Source: Pseudomonas silesiensis | GTDB taxonomy: Bacteria; Pseudomonadota; Gammaproteobacteria; Pseudomonadales; Pseudomonadaceae | NCBI RefSeq assembly: GCF_001661075.1 | Contig: NZ_CP014870.1 | Span: 6,415,501-6,479,500, forward strand | DNA length: 64,000 bases | Reading direction: 5' to 3' | In this document: piece by piece, positions 28,068 to 38,618 of the stretch | Position numbering within the stretch: position 1 is the first letter of the stretch | Layout: the number at the start of each line of letters is the position of its first letter | Translations under genes and position numbers: made by a program | The notes under the pieces: model-generated | What the model saw: the letters and a program-made list of their open reading frames with translations, nothing else | Database searches by the model: none | Told to the model about the DNA's origin: nothing

Positions 28068-29663
28068 ATGCCCGTACCCGACCCATTCCGCGAAGGCCTG
28101 GCCCGTGGCTGGAAAACCTATAACGGTTCAAAGTTGATCCAGAACCTGACCCTCGAAGCGGACGTAGCCATCATCGGCAGCGGCGCCGGTGGCGGGACCA
28201 CAGCGCAAATCCTCAGCGCCGCTGGCTACAAGGTGCTGCTGATCGAAGAAGGCCCGCTCAAGACCAGCAGCGACTTCAAGATGCTCGAAGACCAGGCGTA
28301 TACCAGCCTCTACCAGGAAGGCATCGGCCGTATGAGCAAGGATGGCGCGATCACTATTCTCCAGGGGCGGGCGGTGGGCGGTACGACCCTGATCAACTGG
28401 ACTTCCAGCTTTCGCACCCCCGATCCGACCCTCGAACACTGGGCGAGGGAGCATGACGTCAAAGGCCACACACCGGCCGAGATGGCACCCTGGTTCGAGA
28501 AAATGGAACAACGTCTGGGCGTAGCTCCCTGGTTGGTTCCACCAAATGCCAACAACGACGTGATCCGCAAAGGCTGCGAAAAACTCGGCTACGCCTGGCA
28601 TGTCATCCCGCGCAACGTGCGTGGCTGCTGGAACCTGGGCTACTGCGGCATGGGCTGTCCGACCAATGCCAAGCAATCGATGCTGGTCACCACCATTCCC
28701 GCCACCCTGGAAAACGGTGGCGAACTGCTCTACCTCGCCCGAGCCGAAAAACTGTTGATCGCGGATGGCAAGATCACTGGCCTGCAATGCGTGGCGATGG
28801 ATGAGCGTTGCGTCGCCCCCACGGGCCAGACGATTACGATCAAGGCCCGGCATTACGTGCTGGCCGGCGGCGGCATCAACAGCCCCGCGCTGCTGTTGCG
28901 CTCCGATGCGCCCGATCCACACAAGTGTCTGGGCAAGCGGACGTTCCTGCACCTGGTCAACATGTCTGCCGGTCTGTTCGACGAAGTGATCAATCCGTTC
29001 TACGGCGCGCCGCAGTCGATCTACTCCGACCATTTCCAATGGCAGGACGGCACCACCGGCAAGATGTCCTACAAACTGGAAGTGCCACCGCTTCACCCTG
29101 CGCTGGCTACGACCCTGCTCGGCGGTTTCGGCAAGGAAAACGCCCGCCACATGGAGCACCTGCCCCACACTCATGCGATGTTGGCGTTACTGCGCGACGG
29201 CTTTCACCCCGACAGCCCCGGCGGCAGCGTCGAGTTGCGCGGTGACGGTACGCCAGTGCTCGACTATCAGGTGTCGCCCTACGTCTGGGACGGTTTGCGC
29301 CGGGCTTTCCACAGCATGGCCGAGATCCAGTTCGCTGGCGGCGCCAAGGCAGTGATGCCAATGCACGCCGACGCTCGCTACGTGAAGACCCTGGCCGAAG
29401 CGCGGACGCTGATCGACGGTTTGAGCCTTGAGCTCTACCGCACACGCTTGGGCAGTGCCCATGTGATGGGCGGCTGTGCCATGGGTGAAGATCCGAAAAA
29501 CGCCGTCACCGATAGCCTTGGCCGACATCATCAGCTAGGCAATCTATCGATCCATGACGGCTCGCTATTCCCCACCAGCATTGGCGCAAACCCGCAACTA
29601 TCGGTCTATGGATTGACGGCGCAACTGGCCACTTCCTTGGCCGAACGTTTGAAAAACCCATGA
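28068..29663 (+). CDS. GMC-family FAD oxidoreductase (membrane alcohol/sugar dehydrogenase type)
   Basis: 531 residues. The FAD-binding motif is IIGSGAGGGTTAQILSAAG (~36-54), with the nucleotide Glu in LLIEEGP, and GRAVGGTTLINWTSS at ~101-115. The C-terminal SAHVMGGCAMGEDP and SIGANPQLSVYGLTAQLA are typical of the C-terminal half of GMC enzymes. There is no signal of its own, so export with the Tat lipoprotein encoded upstream is likely. The substrate is unknown; an alcohol feeding the adjacent aldehyde dehydrogenase would fit. Confidence 0.88.
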   Translation: MPVPDPFREGLARGWKTYNGSKLIQNLTLEADVAIIGSGAGGGTTAQILSAAGYKVLLIEEGPLKTSSDFKMLEDQAYTSLYQEGIGRMSKDGAITILQGRAVGGTTLINWTSSFRTPDPTLEHWAREHDVKGHTPAEMAPWFEKMEQRLGVAPWLVPPNANNDVIRKGCEKLGYAWHVIPRNVRGCWNLGYCGMGCPTNAKQSMLVTTIPATLENGGELLYLARAEKLLIADGKITGLQCVAMDERCVAPTGQTITIKARHYVLAGGGINSPALLLRSDAPDPHKCLGKRTFLHLVNMSAGLFDEVINPFYGAPQSIYSDHFQWQDGTTGKMSYKLEVPPLHPALATTLLGGFGKENARHMEHLPHTHAMLALLRDGFHPDSPGGSVELRGDGTPVLDYQVSPYVWDGLRRAFHSMAEIQFAGGAKAVMPMHADARYVKTLAEARTLIDGLSLELYRTRLGSAHVMGGCAMGEDPKNAVTDSLGRHHQLGNLSIHDGSLFPTSIGANPQLSVYGLTAQLATSLAERLKNP

Positions 29664-29691
29664 AAAAGGAGAATATTGCGATCGTCTATAG

Positions 29692-30258
<567 letters not shown>

Positions 30259-30268
30259 ACTCCGCATC

Positions 30269-30383
30269 TGTAGGAGCGAGCTTGCTCCGGGCGGCGCTCC
30301 GACGAAGGTTTGCAACGATGACGCAGGCTGCCTGGATGAGCGCGGCGCCCTTACGTTCATCGCGAGCAAGCTGGCTCCTACAG
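30269..30383. repeat. REP inverted pair
   Basis: CTGTAGGAGCGAGCTTGCTC at the left and ATCGCGAGCAAGCTGGCTCC at the right, between coaD and the ferredoxin gene. Confidence 0.85.
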
Positions 30384-30410
30384 CGCCAATGCGGCACAAT
30401 TGCGCATTGA

Positions 30411-30701
<291 letters not shown>

Positions 30702-30731
30702 GCCTGATGTTTTTGTAGCGCTTGTGCCGGC

Positions 30732-30833
30732 CCCTTCGCGAGCAAGCTCGCTCCCACATGGGTTCTGCTGCGTTTTCAACATCTGATTAACAACACAGAT
30801 CAATGTGGGAGCGAGCTTGCTCGCGAAGAGGCC
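30732..30833. repeat. REP inverted pair
   Basis: Arms CCTTCGCGAGCAAGCTCGCT and GTGGGAGCGAGCTTGCTCGC, between the convergent ferredoxin gene and a small exported-protein gene. Confidence 0.9.
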
Positions 30834-30861
30834 ATCAGCCACACCAAAGATGCGACTGACC

Positions 30862-31185
30862 TCACTCCCGCTGCTCAAACCCCTCCCCGATACACCCCAG
30901 GCACCGCACAAACGCCGCTTTCGCCGGGTCGACCACCAACGCCCGACCGGCATCGCCAACGCCGCCACCCAGCACGGTGAACGGCAACGACACCACAAAC
31001 ACGCCGGCACCGATCACCGTCGCCGCGACCAGCAAGGGTCGGGCGATCAGTAAATCACCGATCATGGCGTACGCAGGGGGATTCTGGATGGTGTAACGCG
31101 GGTCGCCGCTACCCGTGTTCGCCGCCAGCACGGGCGTACCGCAGCTCAGCAGCAGAACGACGACAAGGGTTCGATACAGGTTCAT
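30862..31185 (-). CDS. Small exported or membrane protein of unknown function
   Basis: 107 residues starting [23 protein letters not shown], a signal peptide. A hydrophobic glycine-rich helix ([24 protein letters not shown]) follows at about 49-72, then CLGCIGEGF near the C-terminus. It resembles a short protein found widely in Pseudomonas beside mutM and sometimes labelled multidrug transporter; nothing in the sequence supports transport. Confidence 0.75.
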   Translation of the reverse strand: MNLYRTLVVVLLLSCGTPVLAANTGSGDPRYTIQNPPAYAMIGDLLIARPLLVAATVIGAGVFVVSLPFTVLGGGVGDAGRALVVDPAKAAFVRCLGCIGEGFEQRE

Positions 31186-31237
31186 GGCACGGTCCTTCGG
31201 CTAGGCAGTGAGTACTGACTATAGCCCCAAGGACCTG

Positions 31238-32050
31238 TCAGCTTTGACAACGCGGGCAAAACACACTGGCACGCTGCCCGAGTTTTACTTCCCGCAATTG
31301 CGATGCGCAGATCTTACAATGCTCGTTACCGCGACCGTAAACGAACAATTCCTGCTGGAAGTAACCGGGCTGGCCGTCACCGCCGATAAAATCGCGCAAT
31401 GTGGTGCCGCCGCGCTCAATGGCGTGTGCAAGTATGCGTTTGATCTCTATCGCCAACTTCAGATAGCGCGCCCGGGAAATGCTTTTCGCCTCCCGGCGCG
31501 GATCGATGCCGGCGGCGAACAGCGCTTCGGTTGCGTAGATATTGCCGACACCGACCACGACCGCGTTGTCCATGATGAACGGCTTGACTGCCATGGAGCG
31601 CGCTCGCGACAGCTGAAACAAGCGCTCGCCATCGAACAGGTCAGTCAAGGGCTCCGGCCCCAGGCGAATCAGTAATTCGTGGTTGAGCGGATCGAGACTC
31701 CAGAGCATCGCACCAAACCGGCGCGGGTCGGTATAGCGCAGGGCCAGGCCCGATTCCAGCTCGATATCCACATGTTCATGCTTGGCCGCCGGCAGGCCGG
31801 CTTCCACCAGACGTAAATTGCCCGACATCCCCAAATGACTGATGAGCGTGCCGACTTCGGCATTGATCAGCAAATACTTGGCCCGTCGCTCCACCAACAC
31901 GATGCGCTGGCCGGACAGCCGCACATCGAGGTCTTCCGGGATCGGCCAACGCAGACGACGATCCCGCACGATGACCCGGCTGACGCGCTGGCCCTCAAGG
32001 TGTGGCGCAATCCCGCGGCGGGTGGTTTCGACTTCCGGCAGTTCAGGCAT
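31238..32050 (-). CDS. mutM: Formamidopyrimidine-DNA glycosylase
   Basis: 270 residues. Removes 8-oxoguanine and FapyG and cleaves the abasic site. The N-terminus [14 protein letters not shown] exposes the catalytic Pro2-Glu3. The helix-two-turn-helix is present ([18 protein letters not shown]), and the C-terminal zinc finger is CKICASQ...FCPRCQS. All catalytic features are intact. Confidence 0.97.
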   Translation of the reverse strand: MPELPEVETTRRGIAPHLEGQRVSRVIVRDRRLRWPIPEDLDVRLSGQRIVLVERRAKYLLINAEVGTLISHLGMSGNLRLVEAGLPAAKHEHVDIELESGLALRYTDPRRFGAMLWSLDPLNHELLIRLGPEPLTDLFDGERLFQLSRARSMAVKPFIMDNAVVVGVGNIYATEALFAAGIDPRREAKSISRARYLKLAIEIKRILAHAIERGGTTLRDFIGGDGQPGYFQQELFVYGRGNEHCKICASQLREVKLGQRASVFCPRCQS

Positions 32051-32074
32051 GGGGCTCTCGAATCAGGCTGTCGC

Positions 32075-32944
32075 TCAGCGATGAGCGCTAAGGTCGCGAA
32101 GCGTTTGTTTGAGGGTCTCGAAGTCGTAGTCCGAGAGGCCGACGTGATCGAGAACCAAAGGCCCGATGCTGTTCCACTCGTGGTCCTCGACCTGGTTGCC
32201 CAGCACCCGACAGGACGCACAGATGTGCTCGGCCATTTTCAGGATCCCCAGCAGATTTTTCAGCTGGCTGTTGCGCGACGACTCATCGGTGAAGATCGCC
32301 AGGGCATTGTGGTGATTGGCGATGGCAGCGGTCACGTGCTCCGGCAGGCGCCAGGACTTGGCCGTGTAATAACCGACCACCGCGTGGTTAGTGTTGAACA
32401 TTCGGTTCTCGGTGTCCACCACCCGGCATTGCGCACTCGCGCTAGCGTAGGCCTCTTCCAGAACGCTCATGTAGTTCGGGAAACGCTGGAGCATCAAGGG
32501 TACGCCACAATCGTGGAACAGGCCCAGGGCGTATGCTTCATCGCCGGCCTGGATGCCGATACGCTCGGCCAGGGTCAGGCAGGTCATTGCCACGTCCTGT
32601 GCGGTGTCCCAGAAACGGTTCAAGGTGACGATGGTGTCGTCGTTCATTTCGCCTTTGATCGACTGCGCGTTGATCAGGTTGATGATTGAACGGCTGCCCA
32701 ACAGATTCACCGCCCGCTTGATCGAGGCGATCTTGTTGCTCAAACCGAAATACGGCGAATTGACGATTTTCAGTAACGAGCCAGAGAGGCCGGGGTCTTG
32801 GGAGATCAACCTGGCGATCACGTCCAGATCCGGGTCGGGCATGTACTGCTCCATCTGCAAATCCACCATGATTTGCGGTTGGGCCGGCACGCTGATGCCT
32901 TGCAAGGACTGTCGGATCTGTTCAGTGGTCAGCTCTTGGAACAT
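32075..32944 (-). CDS. HDOD domain protein
   Basis: 289 residues from the ATG at 32944; the longer frame starts with TTG. The HDOD core (VDLQMEQYMPDPDLDVIARLISQDPGLSGSLLKIVNSPYFG) occupies about residues 30-225. HDOD proteins relate to HD phosphohydrolases but usually lack the metal ligands, and act in signalling. It sits 24 bp upstream of mutM in the same direction, so it may share its transcript. The precise role is unknown. Confidence 0.85.
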   Translation of the reverse strand: MFQELTTEQIRQSLQGISVPAQPQIMVDLQMEQYMPDPDLDVIARLISQDPGLSGSLLKIVNSPYFGLSNKIASIKRAVNLLGSRSIINLINAQSIKGEMNDDTIVTLNRFWDTAQDVAMTCLTLAERIGIQAGDEAYALGLFHDCGVPLMLQRFPNYMSVLEEAYASASAQCRVVDTENRMFNTNHAVVGYYTAKSWRLPEHVTAAIANHHNALAIFTDESSRNSQLKNLLGILKMAEHICASCRVLGNQVEDHEWNSIGPLVLDHVGLSDYDFETLKQTLRDLSAHR

Positions 32945-33082
32945 AAATGCGCACTCAGGGTCAGGCGGCAATTCTAACCTTTATGAAGTTGGATCCGACA
33001 TCCCGGCGGGCCATTCGAAGTTGATATTGCTGCGTTTGATCGTGGGTTGATAAATGAGCTGACTGCGTGACATTCGAAATCG

Positions 33083-33213
33083 CTTTCGCGGGCAAGTCGG
33101 ATCGCCGCACCGCTCGCTCCTACAGTGGATCTGCGATGAACACATCATTTTGTGTGCGACGCAGATCCACAGTAGGAGCGAGCGGTGCGGCGATCCGACT
33201 TGCCCGCGAAGGC
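33083..33213. repeat. REP inverted pair, long form
   Basis: The left arm contains TCGCGGGCAAGTCGGATCGC and the right arm GCGATCCGACTTGCCCGCGA, each with CGCTCGCTCC/GGAGCGAGCG cores. It fills the divergent region between the HDOD gene and the RlmI-like gene. Confidence 0.9.
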
Positions 33214-33293
33214 GTCTTCCGCGTTTCATCGCCACCCGGCCCGCCACCAGTCGCAACACGCTATACTCCCGCTCTTTTTTCCGGAGCGACGTC

Positions 33294-34490
33294 ATGTCCC
33301 TGCCTAGCCTGCGCCTCAAAGCCAACGCCGACCGTCGCCTGCGAAACGGCCACCTGTGGGTCTACAGCAACGAAATCGATGTCGCCGCCACCCCGTTGCA
33401 CGGCTTCAAGCCCGGTGATCAGGCGATCCTCGAAGCCGCCAGCGGCAAGCCGCTGGGCATCGTCGCCATGAGCCCGAACAACCTGATCTGCGCCCGCCTG
33501 CTGTCGCGCGACATCAAGTTGCCGCTGGACAAATCGCTGCTGGTGCACCGCCTGAACGTGGCCTTGTCCCTGCGCGAGCGCCTGTTCGACAAGCCGTTCT
33601 ACCGTCTGGTCTACGGCGATTCCGACCTGTTGCCAGGCCTGGTGGTCGACCGTTTCGGCGACATCCTGGTGGTACAGATCGCTTCGGCGACCATGGAAGC
33701 CCATAAAGAAGACGTGATCGCGGCGCTGACTCAAGTCATCAAGCCAAGCGGCATCCTGTTCAAGAACGATTCCGCCGCACGCGATGCCGAAGGCCTCAAC
33801 CGCTACGTCGAAACCGTCTTCGGCCTGGTGCCGGAGTGGGTCGCGCTGGAAGAGAACGGCGTGAAATTCGAAGCGCCCGTCATCCAGGGCCAGAAGACCG
33901 GCTGGTTCTATGATCACCGCATGAACCGCGCACGCCTGGCCCCCTATGCCAAAGGCAAACGCGTGCTGGACCTGTACAGCTACATCGGCGGCTGGGGCGT
34001 GCAAGCCGCCGCGTTCGGCGCCAGTGAAGTGTTCTGCGTCGACGCTTCGGCCTTCGCCCTCGACGGTGTCGAGCGCAACGCCGCGCTGAATGGCTTCGCC
34101 GAGAAGATGACCTGCATCGAAGGCGACGTCTTCGAAGCCCTGAAAGAACTGAAAGCCAGCGAAGAACGCTTCGACGTGATCGTCGCCGATCCTCCTGCCT
34201 TCATCAAACGCAAGAAAGACATGAAGAACGGCGAAGGCGCCTACCGCCGCCTGAACGAGCAAGCCATGCGCCTGCTCAGCAAGGACGGCATCCTGATCAG
34301 CGCTTCGTGCTCGATGCACCTGCCGGAAGACGATCTGCAGAACATCCTGCTGACCAGCGCCCGCCACCTGGACCGCAACATCCAGATGCTGGAACGCGGC
34401 GGCCAAGGGCCGGATCATCCGGTTCACCCGGCGATTGCTGAAACCCGCTACATCAAGAGCATCACCTGCCGGTTGCTGCCAAACAGCTAA
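33294..34490 (+). CDS. RlmI-like rRNA cytosine-C5 methyltransferase
   Basis: 398 residues. The N-terminal PUA domain (LKANADRRLRNGHLWVYSNEID...) is followed by a SAM methyltransferase fold with VLDLYSYIGGWGVQAAAFGA (~223-242), DPPAFIKRKKDMK and SCSMHL. This is the YccW/RlmI arrangement, whose E. coli member makes m5C1962 in 23S rRNA. The ATG at 33294 is chosen because upstream in-frame sequence is REP-derived. Confidence 0.9.
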   Translation: MSLPSLRLKANADRRLRNGHLWVYSNEIDVAATPLHGFKPGDQAILEAASGKPLGIVAMSPNNLICARLLSRDIKLPLDKSLLVHRLNVALSLRERLFDKPFYRLVYGDSDLLPGLVVDRFGDILVVQIASATMEAHKEDVIAALTQVIKPSGILFKNDSAARDAEGLNRYVETVFGLVPEWVALEENGVKFEAPVIQGQKTGWFYDHRMNRARLAPYAKGKRVLDLYSYIGGWGVQAAAFGASEVFCVDASAFALDGVERNAALNGFAEKMTCIEGDVFEALKELKASEERFDVIVADPPAFIKRKKDMKNGEGAYRRLNEQAMRLLSKDGILISASCSMHLPEDDLQNILLTSARHLDRNIQMLERGGQGPDHPVHPAIAETRYIKSITCRLLPNS

Positions 34491-34501
34491 CAACACGGAC
34501 C

Positions 34502-34622
34502 TCTGTAGGAGCCAGGCTTGCCGGCGAAGGCGTCCTTCTGGGCGCTGCAAGCCTCAAGGTTGCCTTCACTGTGGTGGGGCGATCCGACAAAGTCGGATCT
34601 CCCCACCACAGCCCCTACAGCA
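34502..34622. repeat. REP element plus long hairpin upstream of MFS gene
   Basis: CTGTAGGAGCCAGGCTTGCC is followed by an 18-bp stem with a 3-nt loop and one mismatch (GTGGTGGGGCGATCCGAC ... GTCGGATCTCCCCACCAC, 34571-34609) and a trailing CCCCTACAG. Confidence 0.8.
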
Positions 34623-34711
34623 GTTTCAGAAGAGTCCTACACCCACCCGCATTGACTTCCCCTTGCATCAAATCAATCCTCGGCCCCCCCTCACGGATCG
34701 AGAGTGCTTTG

Positions 34712-35932
34712 ATGACTCACGCCCTACCTGCCGCCGAAAAGTCGTCCATCATCCTGTTGCTGATGACCATGACGTTGCTCGCTGTATTCCCCCTCGACGT
34801 CGTCCTGCCCTCCTTCCCAGCCCTCACCGACCACTTCCAGATCTCGCCGCCTGACACTGCCCTGTCTGTCAGTCTGTTCGCCGTTAGCCTGGCGATGTCC
34901 GTCATGCTGGTAGGACCTCTGTCGGACATGTGGGGCCGCAAGAAGCTGCTGCTGGGCGGTATAGCTATCGCAGCAATTGGCGCGCTTGGCTGCGTAGTCG
35001 CCAGCGACTACCGCTGGTTTCTGGGGTTTCGCATGCTCCAGGCGATTGGTTGCGGGGCATTTTCCTTGTCTCAGGCGCTGATACAGGATCTATTCGCGGG
35101 TCGCGAACGGGAGCGCCTCAGGATCTGGATGGTGACGGCGGGCGGAGTATTCATTTCTATTTCGCCGCTGCTGGGAACCTGGCTGCAGTCGCATCTTGGC
35201 TGGCAGGGCAGTTTTTATGTATTCATCACACTGGCGGTTATTGTCTGGCTCGGTGCCTATCGGCGGCTCAACGAAATCCCGCCTGTCCACCTGACACCAA
35301 GCAAGGGTTTTTTCAGTGCTTATTGGCGCTTATGTTCGGATGTGCGCTTCATGGGTTACTGGTTGATCTCGGCACTGGCTTTCGCCTGTCATTTTTCGTT
35401 CATCGTTTCTTCACCGATCATTTTTATGGAGCGTCTGGCGCTCTCGCCGTATGAATTCGCCTGGGCGTTGTTGCTCTATGGCGTGGCGTATGTATTGGGC
35501 GGAGTACTGGCCAGCGTGCTGCATCGACACCTTCAAGCCAACACCCAGATCATTATTGGCCTGGGCCTGATCGCCATTTCAGGCGGGGTTATGCTGTTAC
35601 TGACTCGCCACTTCGGCGTTTCTGCGGTTACGGTGCTGATCTCCATGCTGATCTGTACCATCGGAACCACCATTGCCAGACCCATCGTCAATTCCAAAGC
35701 CATGAATCTGTTCCCCGAGAATGCCGGGGCGTCCACCTCGGTTGGCGCCATGCTGATTTTCATGTTCGGCGGTGTGATCAGCCTGGTGATCAATCGAATA
35801 CCAGAAGACCTGACCACGACTCTGGCCCTTGGCTTTCTGACGCTGAGCATTACAGGTCTTGGACTGAACGCGTTGATCAGCCGCCGGACATCCCGTAGGA
35901 GCGAGCTCGCTCGCGATGGTCGTCAACGATAA
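34712..35932 (+). CDS. MFS drug-resistance-type transporter (Bcr/CflA-like)
   Basis: 406 residues with about 12 membrane helices. Between TM2 and TM3 it carries the MFS motif PLSDMWGRKKLL at about residues 73-84. It resembles proton-driven multidrug exporters of the Bcr/CflA group; the substrate is unknown. The ATG at 34712 fits the family N-terminus (TLLAVFPLDVVLPSFP). The last residues RRSELARDGRQR are translated from a REP element, so the original stop has been replaced or bypassed. Confidence 0.85.
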   Translation: MTHALPAAEKSSIILLLMTMTLLAVFPLDVVLPSFPALTDHFQISPPDTALSVSLFAVSLAMSVMLVGPLSDMWGRKKLLLGGIAIAAIGALGCVVASDYRWFLGFRMLQAIGCGAFSLSQALIQDLFAGRERERLRIWMVTAGGVFISISPLLGTWLQSHLGWQGSFYVFITLAVIVWLGAYRRLNEIPPVHLTPSKGFFSAYWRLCSDVRFMGYWLISALAFACHFSFIVSSPIIFMERLALSPYEFAWALLLYGVAYVLGGVLASVLHRHLQANTQIIIGLGLIAISGGVMLLLTRHFGVSAVTVLISMLICTIGTTIARPIVNSKAMNLFPENAGASTSVGAMLIFMFGGVISLVINRIPEDLTTTLALGFLTLSITGLGLNALISRRTSRRSELARDGRQR

Positions 35933-36006
35933 CGCTGGCAACCTGACACCCCGCGGCGCTCTCAAGTTTCTCGCGAGCAATCGAGCGTCAACCGGCTGCT
36001 CCTACA
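35892..36006. repeat. REP pair overlapping MFS 3' end
   Basis: The left copy CCCGTAGGAGCGAGCTCGCT lies inside the MFS reading frame. The right copy CTCGCGAGCAATCGAGC...GGCTGCTCCTACAA is more degenerate. Confidence 0.8.
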
Positions 36007-36211
36007 ACCATTCCCTCCAGCCGCCAGCCGTGTAGAATCGCCACATTCATCGCCAGTCATCCCCCGGCGGGTTTATGAGCTCAAGCTGAAGCGCGCGGCG
36101 ATCCCGCAAAGTTATCGGCAAACATCAGGACACACGGCCATTTCCGGTGTTCCAGACGTCAATAGAAGCTCACTTCCCTTTTGATACCTGATTAGCCGCC
36201 TGGAGTGCTTC
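36007..36211. other. Intergenic region before ilvD
   Basis: About 205 bp after the REP pair. It holds the presumed ilvD promoter and a GGAG site at 36201-36204. No leader peptide with a run of branched-chain codons and no attenuator hairpin was recognised. Confidence 0.4.
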
Positions 36212-38053
36212 ATGCCTGATTACCGCTCGAAAACATCCACCCACGGCCGCAACATGGCCGGTGCCCGCGCATTGTGGCGCGCCACGGGGATGAAAGATGA
36301 CGACTTCAAAAAGCCGATCATCGCCATTTCCAACTCCTTCACCCAGTTCGTACCGGGCCATGTGCACCTCAAGGACCTGGGCCAGCTGGTCGCCCGCGAG
36401 ATCGAACGCGCTGGCGGTGTAGCGAAAGAATTCAACACCATCGCCGTGGATGACGGCATCGCCATGGGCCACGATGGCATGCTGTATTCGCTGCCGAGCC
36501 GCGAGATCATCGCCGACTCCGTCGAATACATGGTCAACGCCCACTGCGCCGACGCCATTGTCTGCATCTCCAACTGCGACAAGATCACCCCTGGCATGCT
36601 GATGGCCGCCCTGCGCCTGAACATTCCGGTGATCTTCGTTTCCGGCGGCCCGATGGAAGCCGGCAAGACCAAACTGGCCAGCCACGGTCTCGACCTGGTC
36701 GACGCCATGGTGATCGCCGCCGACTCCAGCGCTTCTGACGAGAAAGTCGCTGAGTACGAGCGCAGCGCTTGCCCGACCTGCGGTTCGTGCTCCGGCATGT
36801 TCACCGCCAACTCGATGAACTGCCTGGTCGAAGCCCTGGGCCTGGCGTTGCCGGGCAACGGTTCGACACTCGCTACCCACAGCGACCGCGAGCAGCTGTT
36901 CCTGCAGGCCGGCCGCACCATCGTCGAGCTGTGCAAGCGTTACTACAACGACAACGATGAGTCGGTGTTGCCGCGCAATATCGCCAACTTCAAGGCATTC
37001 GAAAACGCCATGACCCTGGACATCGCCATGGGCGGTTCCACCAACACCATCCTGCACTTGCTGGCCGCGGCCCAGGAAGCCGAGATCGATTTCGACCTGC
37101 GCGACATCGACCGTCTTTCCCGTCACGTGCCGCAACTGTGCAAAGTCGCGCCGAACATCCAGAAGTACCACATGGAAGACGTGCACCGTGCCGGCGGGAT
37201 CTTCAGCATCCTCGGTTCGCTGGCCCGTGGCGGCCTGCTGCACACCGACCTGCCGACCGTGCACAGCAAGACCCTGGCCGAAGGCATCGCCAAGTGGGAC
37301 ATCACCCAGACCGACGACGAAGCGGTGCATCACTTCTTCAAGGCCGGCCCTGCGGGCATCCCGACGCAAACTGCGTTCAGCCAGTCGACCCGCTGGGAGA
37401 CCCTGGACGACGACCGTGAAAACGGCTGCATTCGCAGTGTCGAGCACGCTTACTCGAAAGAAGGCGGCCTGGCCGTTCTCTACGGCAACATCGCGCTGGA
37501 CGGCTGCGTGGTGAAAACCGCCGGCGTCGACGAGTCGATCCATGTCTTCGAAGGCAACGCGAAGATCTTCGAAAGCCAGGACAGCGCCGTACGCGGCATC
37601 CTCGCGGATGAAGTGAAGGCCGGCGACATCGTGATCATCCGTTACGAAGGCCCGAAAGGCGGCCCGGGCATGCAGGAAATGCTGTACCCGACGTCCTACC
37701 TGAAATCCAAAGGCCTGGGCAAAGCCTGCGCATTGCTCACCGATGGCCGTTTCTCCGGCGGCACCTCGGGCCTGTCCATCGGCCACGCTTCGCCGGAAGC
37801 GGCTGCTGGCGGCGCAATCGGTCTGGTGCAGGACGGCGACAAGGTGCTGATCGACATTCCGAACCGCTCGATCAACCTGTTGATCAGCGATGAAGAGATG
37901 GCTGGTCGCCGGGCTGAGCAGGATCAGAAGGGTTGGAAGCCGGTGGAGAAGCGTCCGCGTAAGGTGACTACCGCGTTGAAGGCCTATGCTCTGTTGGCCA
38001 CCAGTGCCGACAAGGGTGCGGTGCGTAACAAGGCGATGCTTGATGGACTGTAA
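36212..38053 (+). CDS. ilvD: Dihydroxy-acid dehydratase
   Basis: 613 residues. Dehydrates dihydroxy acids in valine, leucine and isoleucine synthesis using an iron-sulfur cluster. The cluster cysteines appear in [12 protein letters not shown] and [18 protein letters not shown]. The N-terminal region ([15 protein letters not shown]) and the C-terminal [20 protein letters not shown] are conserved. A terminator follows the stop. Confidence 0.98.
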   Translation: MPDYRSKTSTHGRNMAGARALWRATGMKDDDFKKPIIAISNSFTQFVPGHVHLKDLGQLVAREIERAGGVAKEFNTIAVDDGIAMGHDGMLYSLPSREIIADSVEYMVNAHCADAIVCISNCDKITPGMLMAALRLNIPVIFVSGGPMEAGKTKLASHGLDLVDAMVIAADSSASDEKVAEYERSACPTCGSCSGMFTANSMNCLVEALGLALPGNGSTLATHSDREQLFLQAGRTIVELCKRYYNDNDESVLPRNIANFKAFENAMTLDIAMGGSTNTILHLLAAAQEAEIDFDLRDIDRLSRHVPQLCKVAPNIQKYHMEDVHRAGGIFSILGSLARGGLLHTDLPTVHSKTLAEGIAKWDITQTDDEAVHHFFKAGPAGIPTQTAFSQSTRWETLDDDRENGCIRSVEHAYSKEGGLAVLYGNIALDGCVVKTAGVDESIHVFEGNAKIFESQDSAVRGILADEVKAGDIVIIRYEGPKGGPGMQEMLYPTSYLKSKGLGKACALLTDGRFSGGTSGLSIGHASPEAAAGGAIGLVQDGDKVLIDIPNRSINLLISDEEMAGRRAEQDQKGWKPVEKRPRKVTTALKAYALLATSADKGAVRNKAMLDGL

Positions 38054-38075
38054 GGCTTAAGCGTTGAACAAAAAC

Positions 38076-38103
38076 TGCCCCGCCATGTGCGGGGTATTTT
38101 TTT
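38076..38103 (+). terminator. ilvD intrinsic terminator
   Basis: GC stem CCCCGC/GTGCGGGG with a short loop, followed by TATTTTTTT, starting 23 bp after the ilvD stop. Confidence 0.85.
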
Positions 38104-38196
38104 GGATCAATTATCAGTCGATCATATCGGTGATTGGCACTTCTAACTTTCCATATAAAAACACCCTATATCAGGGAATTAAAAAGCAAGAGATCC

Positions 38197-38577
38197 TTAT
38201 TCGCGGGAGCGAGAGCTCCGTGCAACTTGCCACAGGTAGTGAAGCGCTAACAATGTCGGCCCAAGAACTACCGCACCAAACCACATCTTGCTGCTAGGGT
38301 GAGCTAATGAATATATCAGGACAGGAAATATTACAATCAAGCCTATTACCAACATTACTGATATAACCAGCCTGCGACACGGCCTGATGCCACTAGGCCA
38401 GTTGAACGACGCCAATAAAAGCCCGATAGTTCCCAGCCATGCGAGTGTGCTTAGCAATATGCCAAACAGGTCACCAAACATCGTAAAAAACAGACTGAGT
38501 AGAGCCAACCCAACAGCAGGCAGAACACCTCCAACCAAATATATAGCCGACCAAAGAATGCGTACCACCATGTACAT
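38197..38577 (-). CDS. Four-helix membrane protein, candidate T6SS immunity protein
   Basis: 126 residues. A second ATG at 38571 (124 residues) has better spacing to the GGAG at 38581-38584 and may be the true start. Four hydrophobic helices are visible (about 10-38, 38-60, 70-92 and 97-118). No family was recognised. It starts 41 bp after the PAAR-effector gene, on the same strand and in an AT-rich patch, the usual position for a cognate immunity gene. This role is inferred from context. Confidence 0.6.
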   Translation of the reverse strand: MYMVVRILWSAIYLVGGVLPAVGLALLSLFFTMFGDLFGILLSTLAWLGTIGLLLASFNWPSGIRPCRRLVISVMLVIGLIVIFPVLIYSLAHPSSKMWFGAVVLGPTLLALHYLWQVARSSRSRE

Positions 38578-38618
38578 CTACTCCATTAAAGTAACTCGCC
38601 GAGTTAAATAATCTGACC

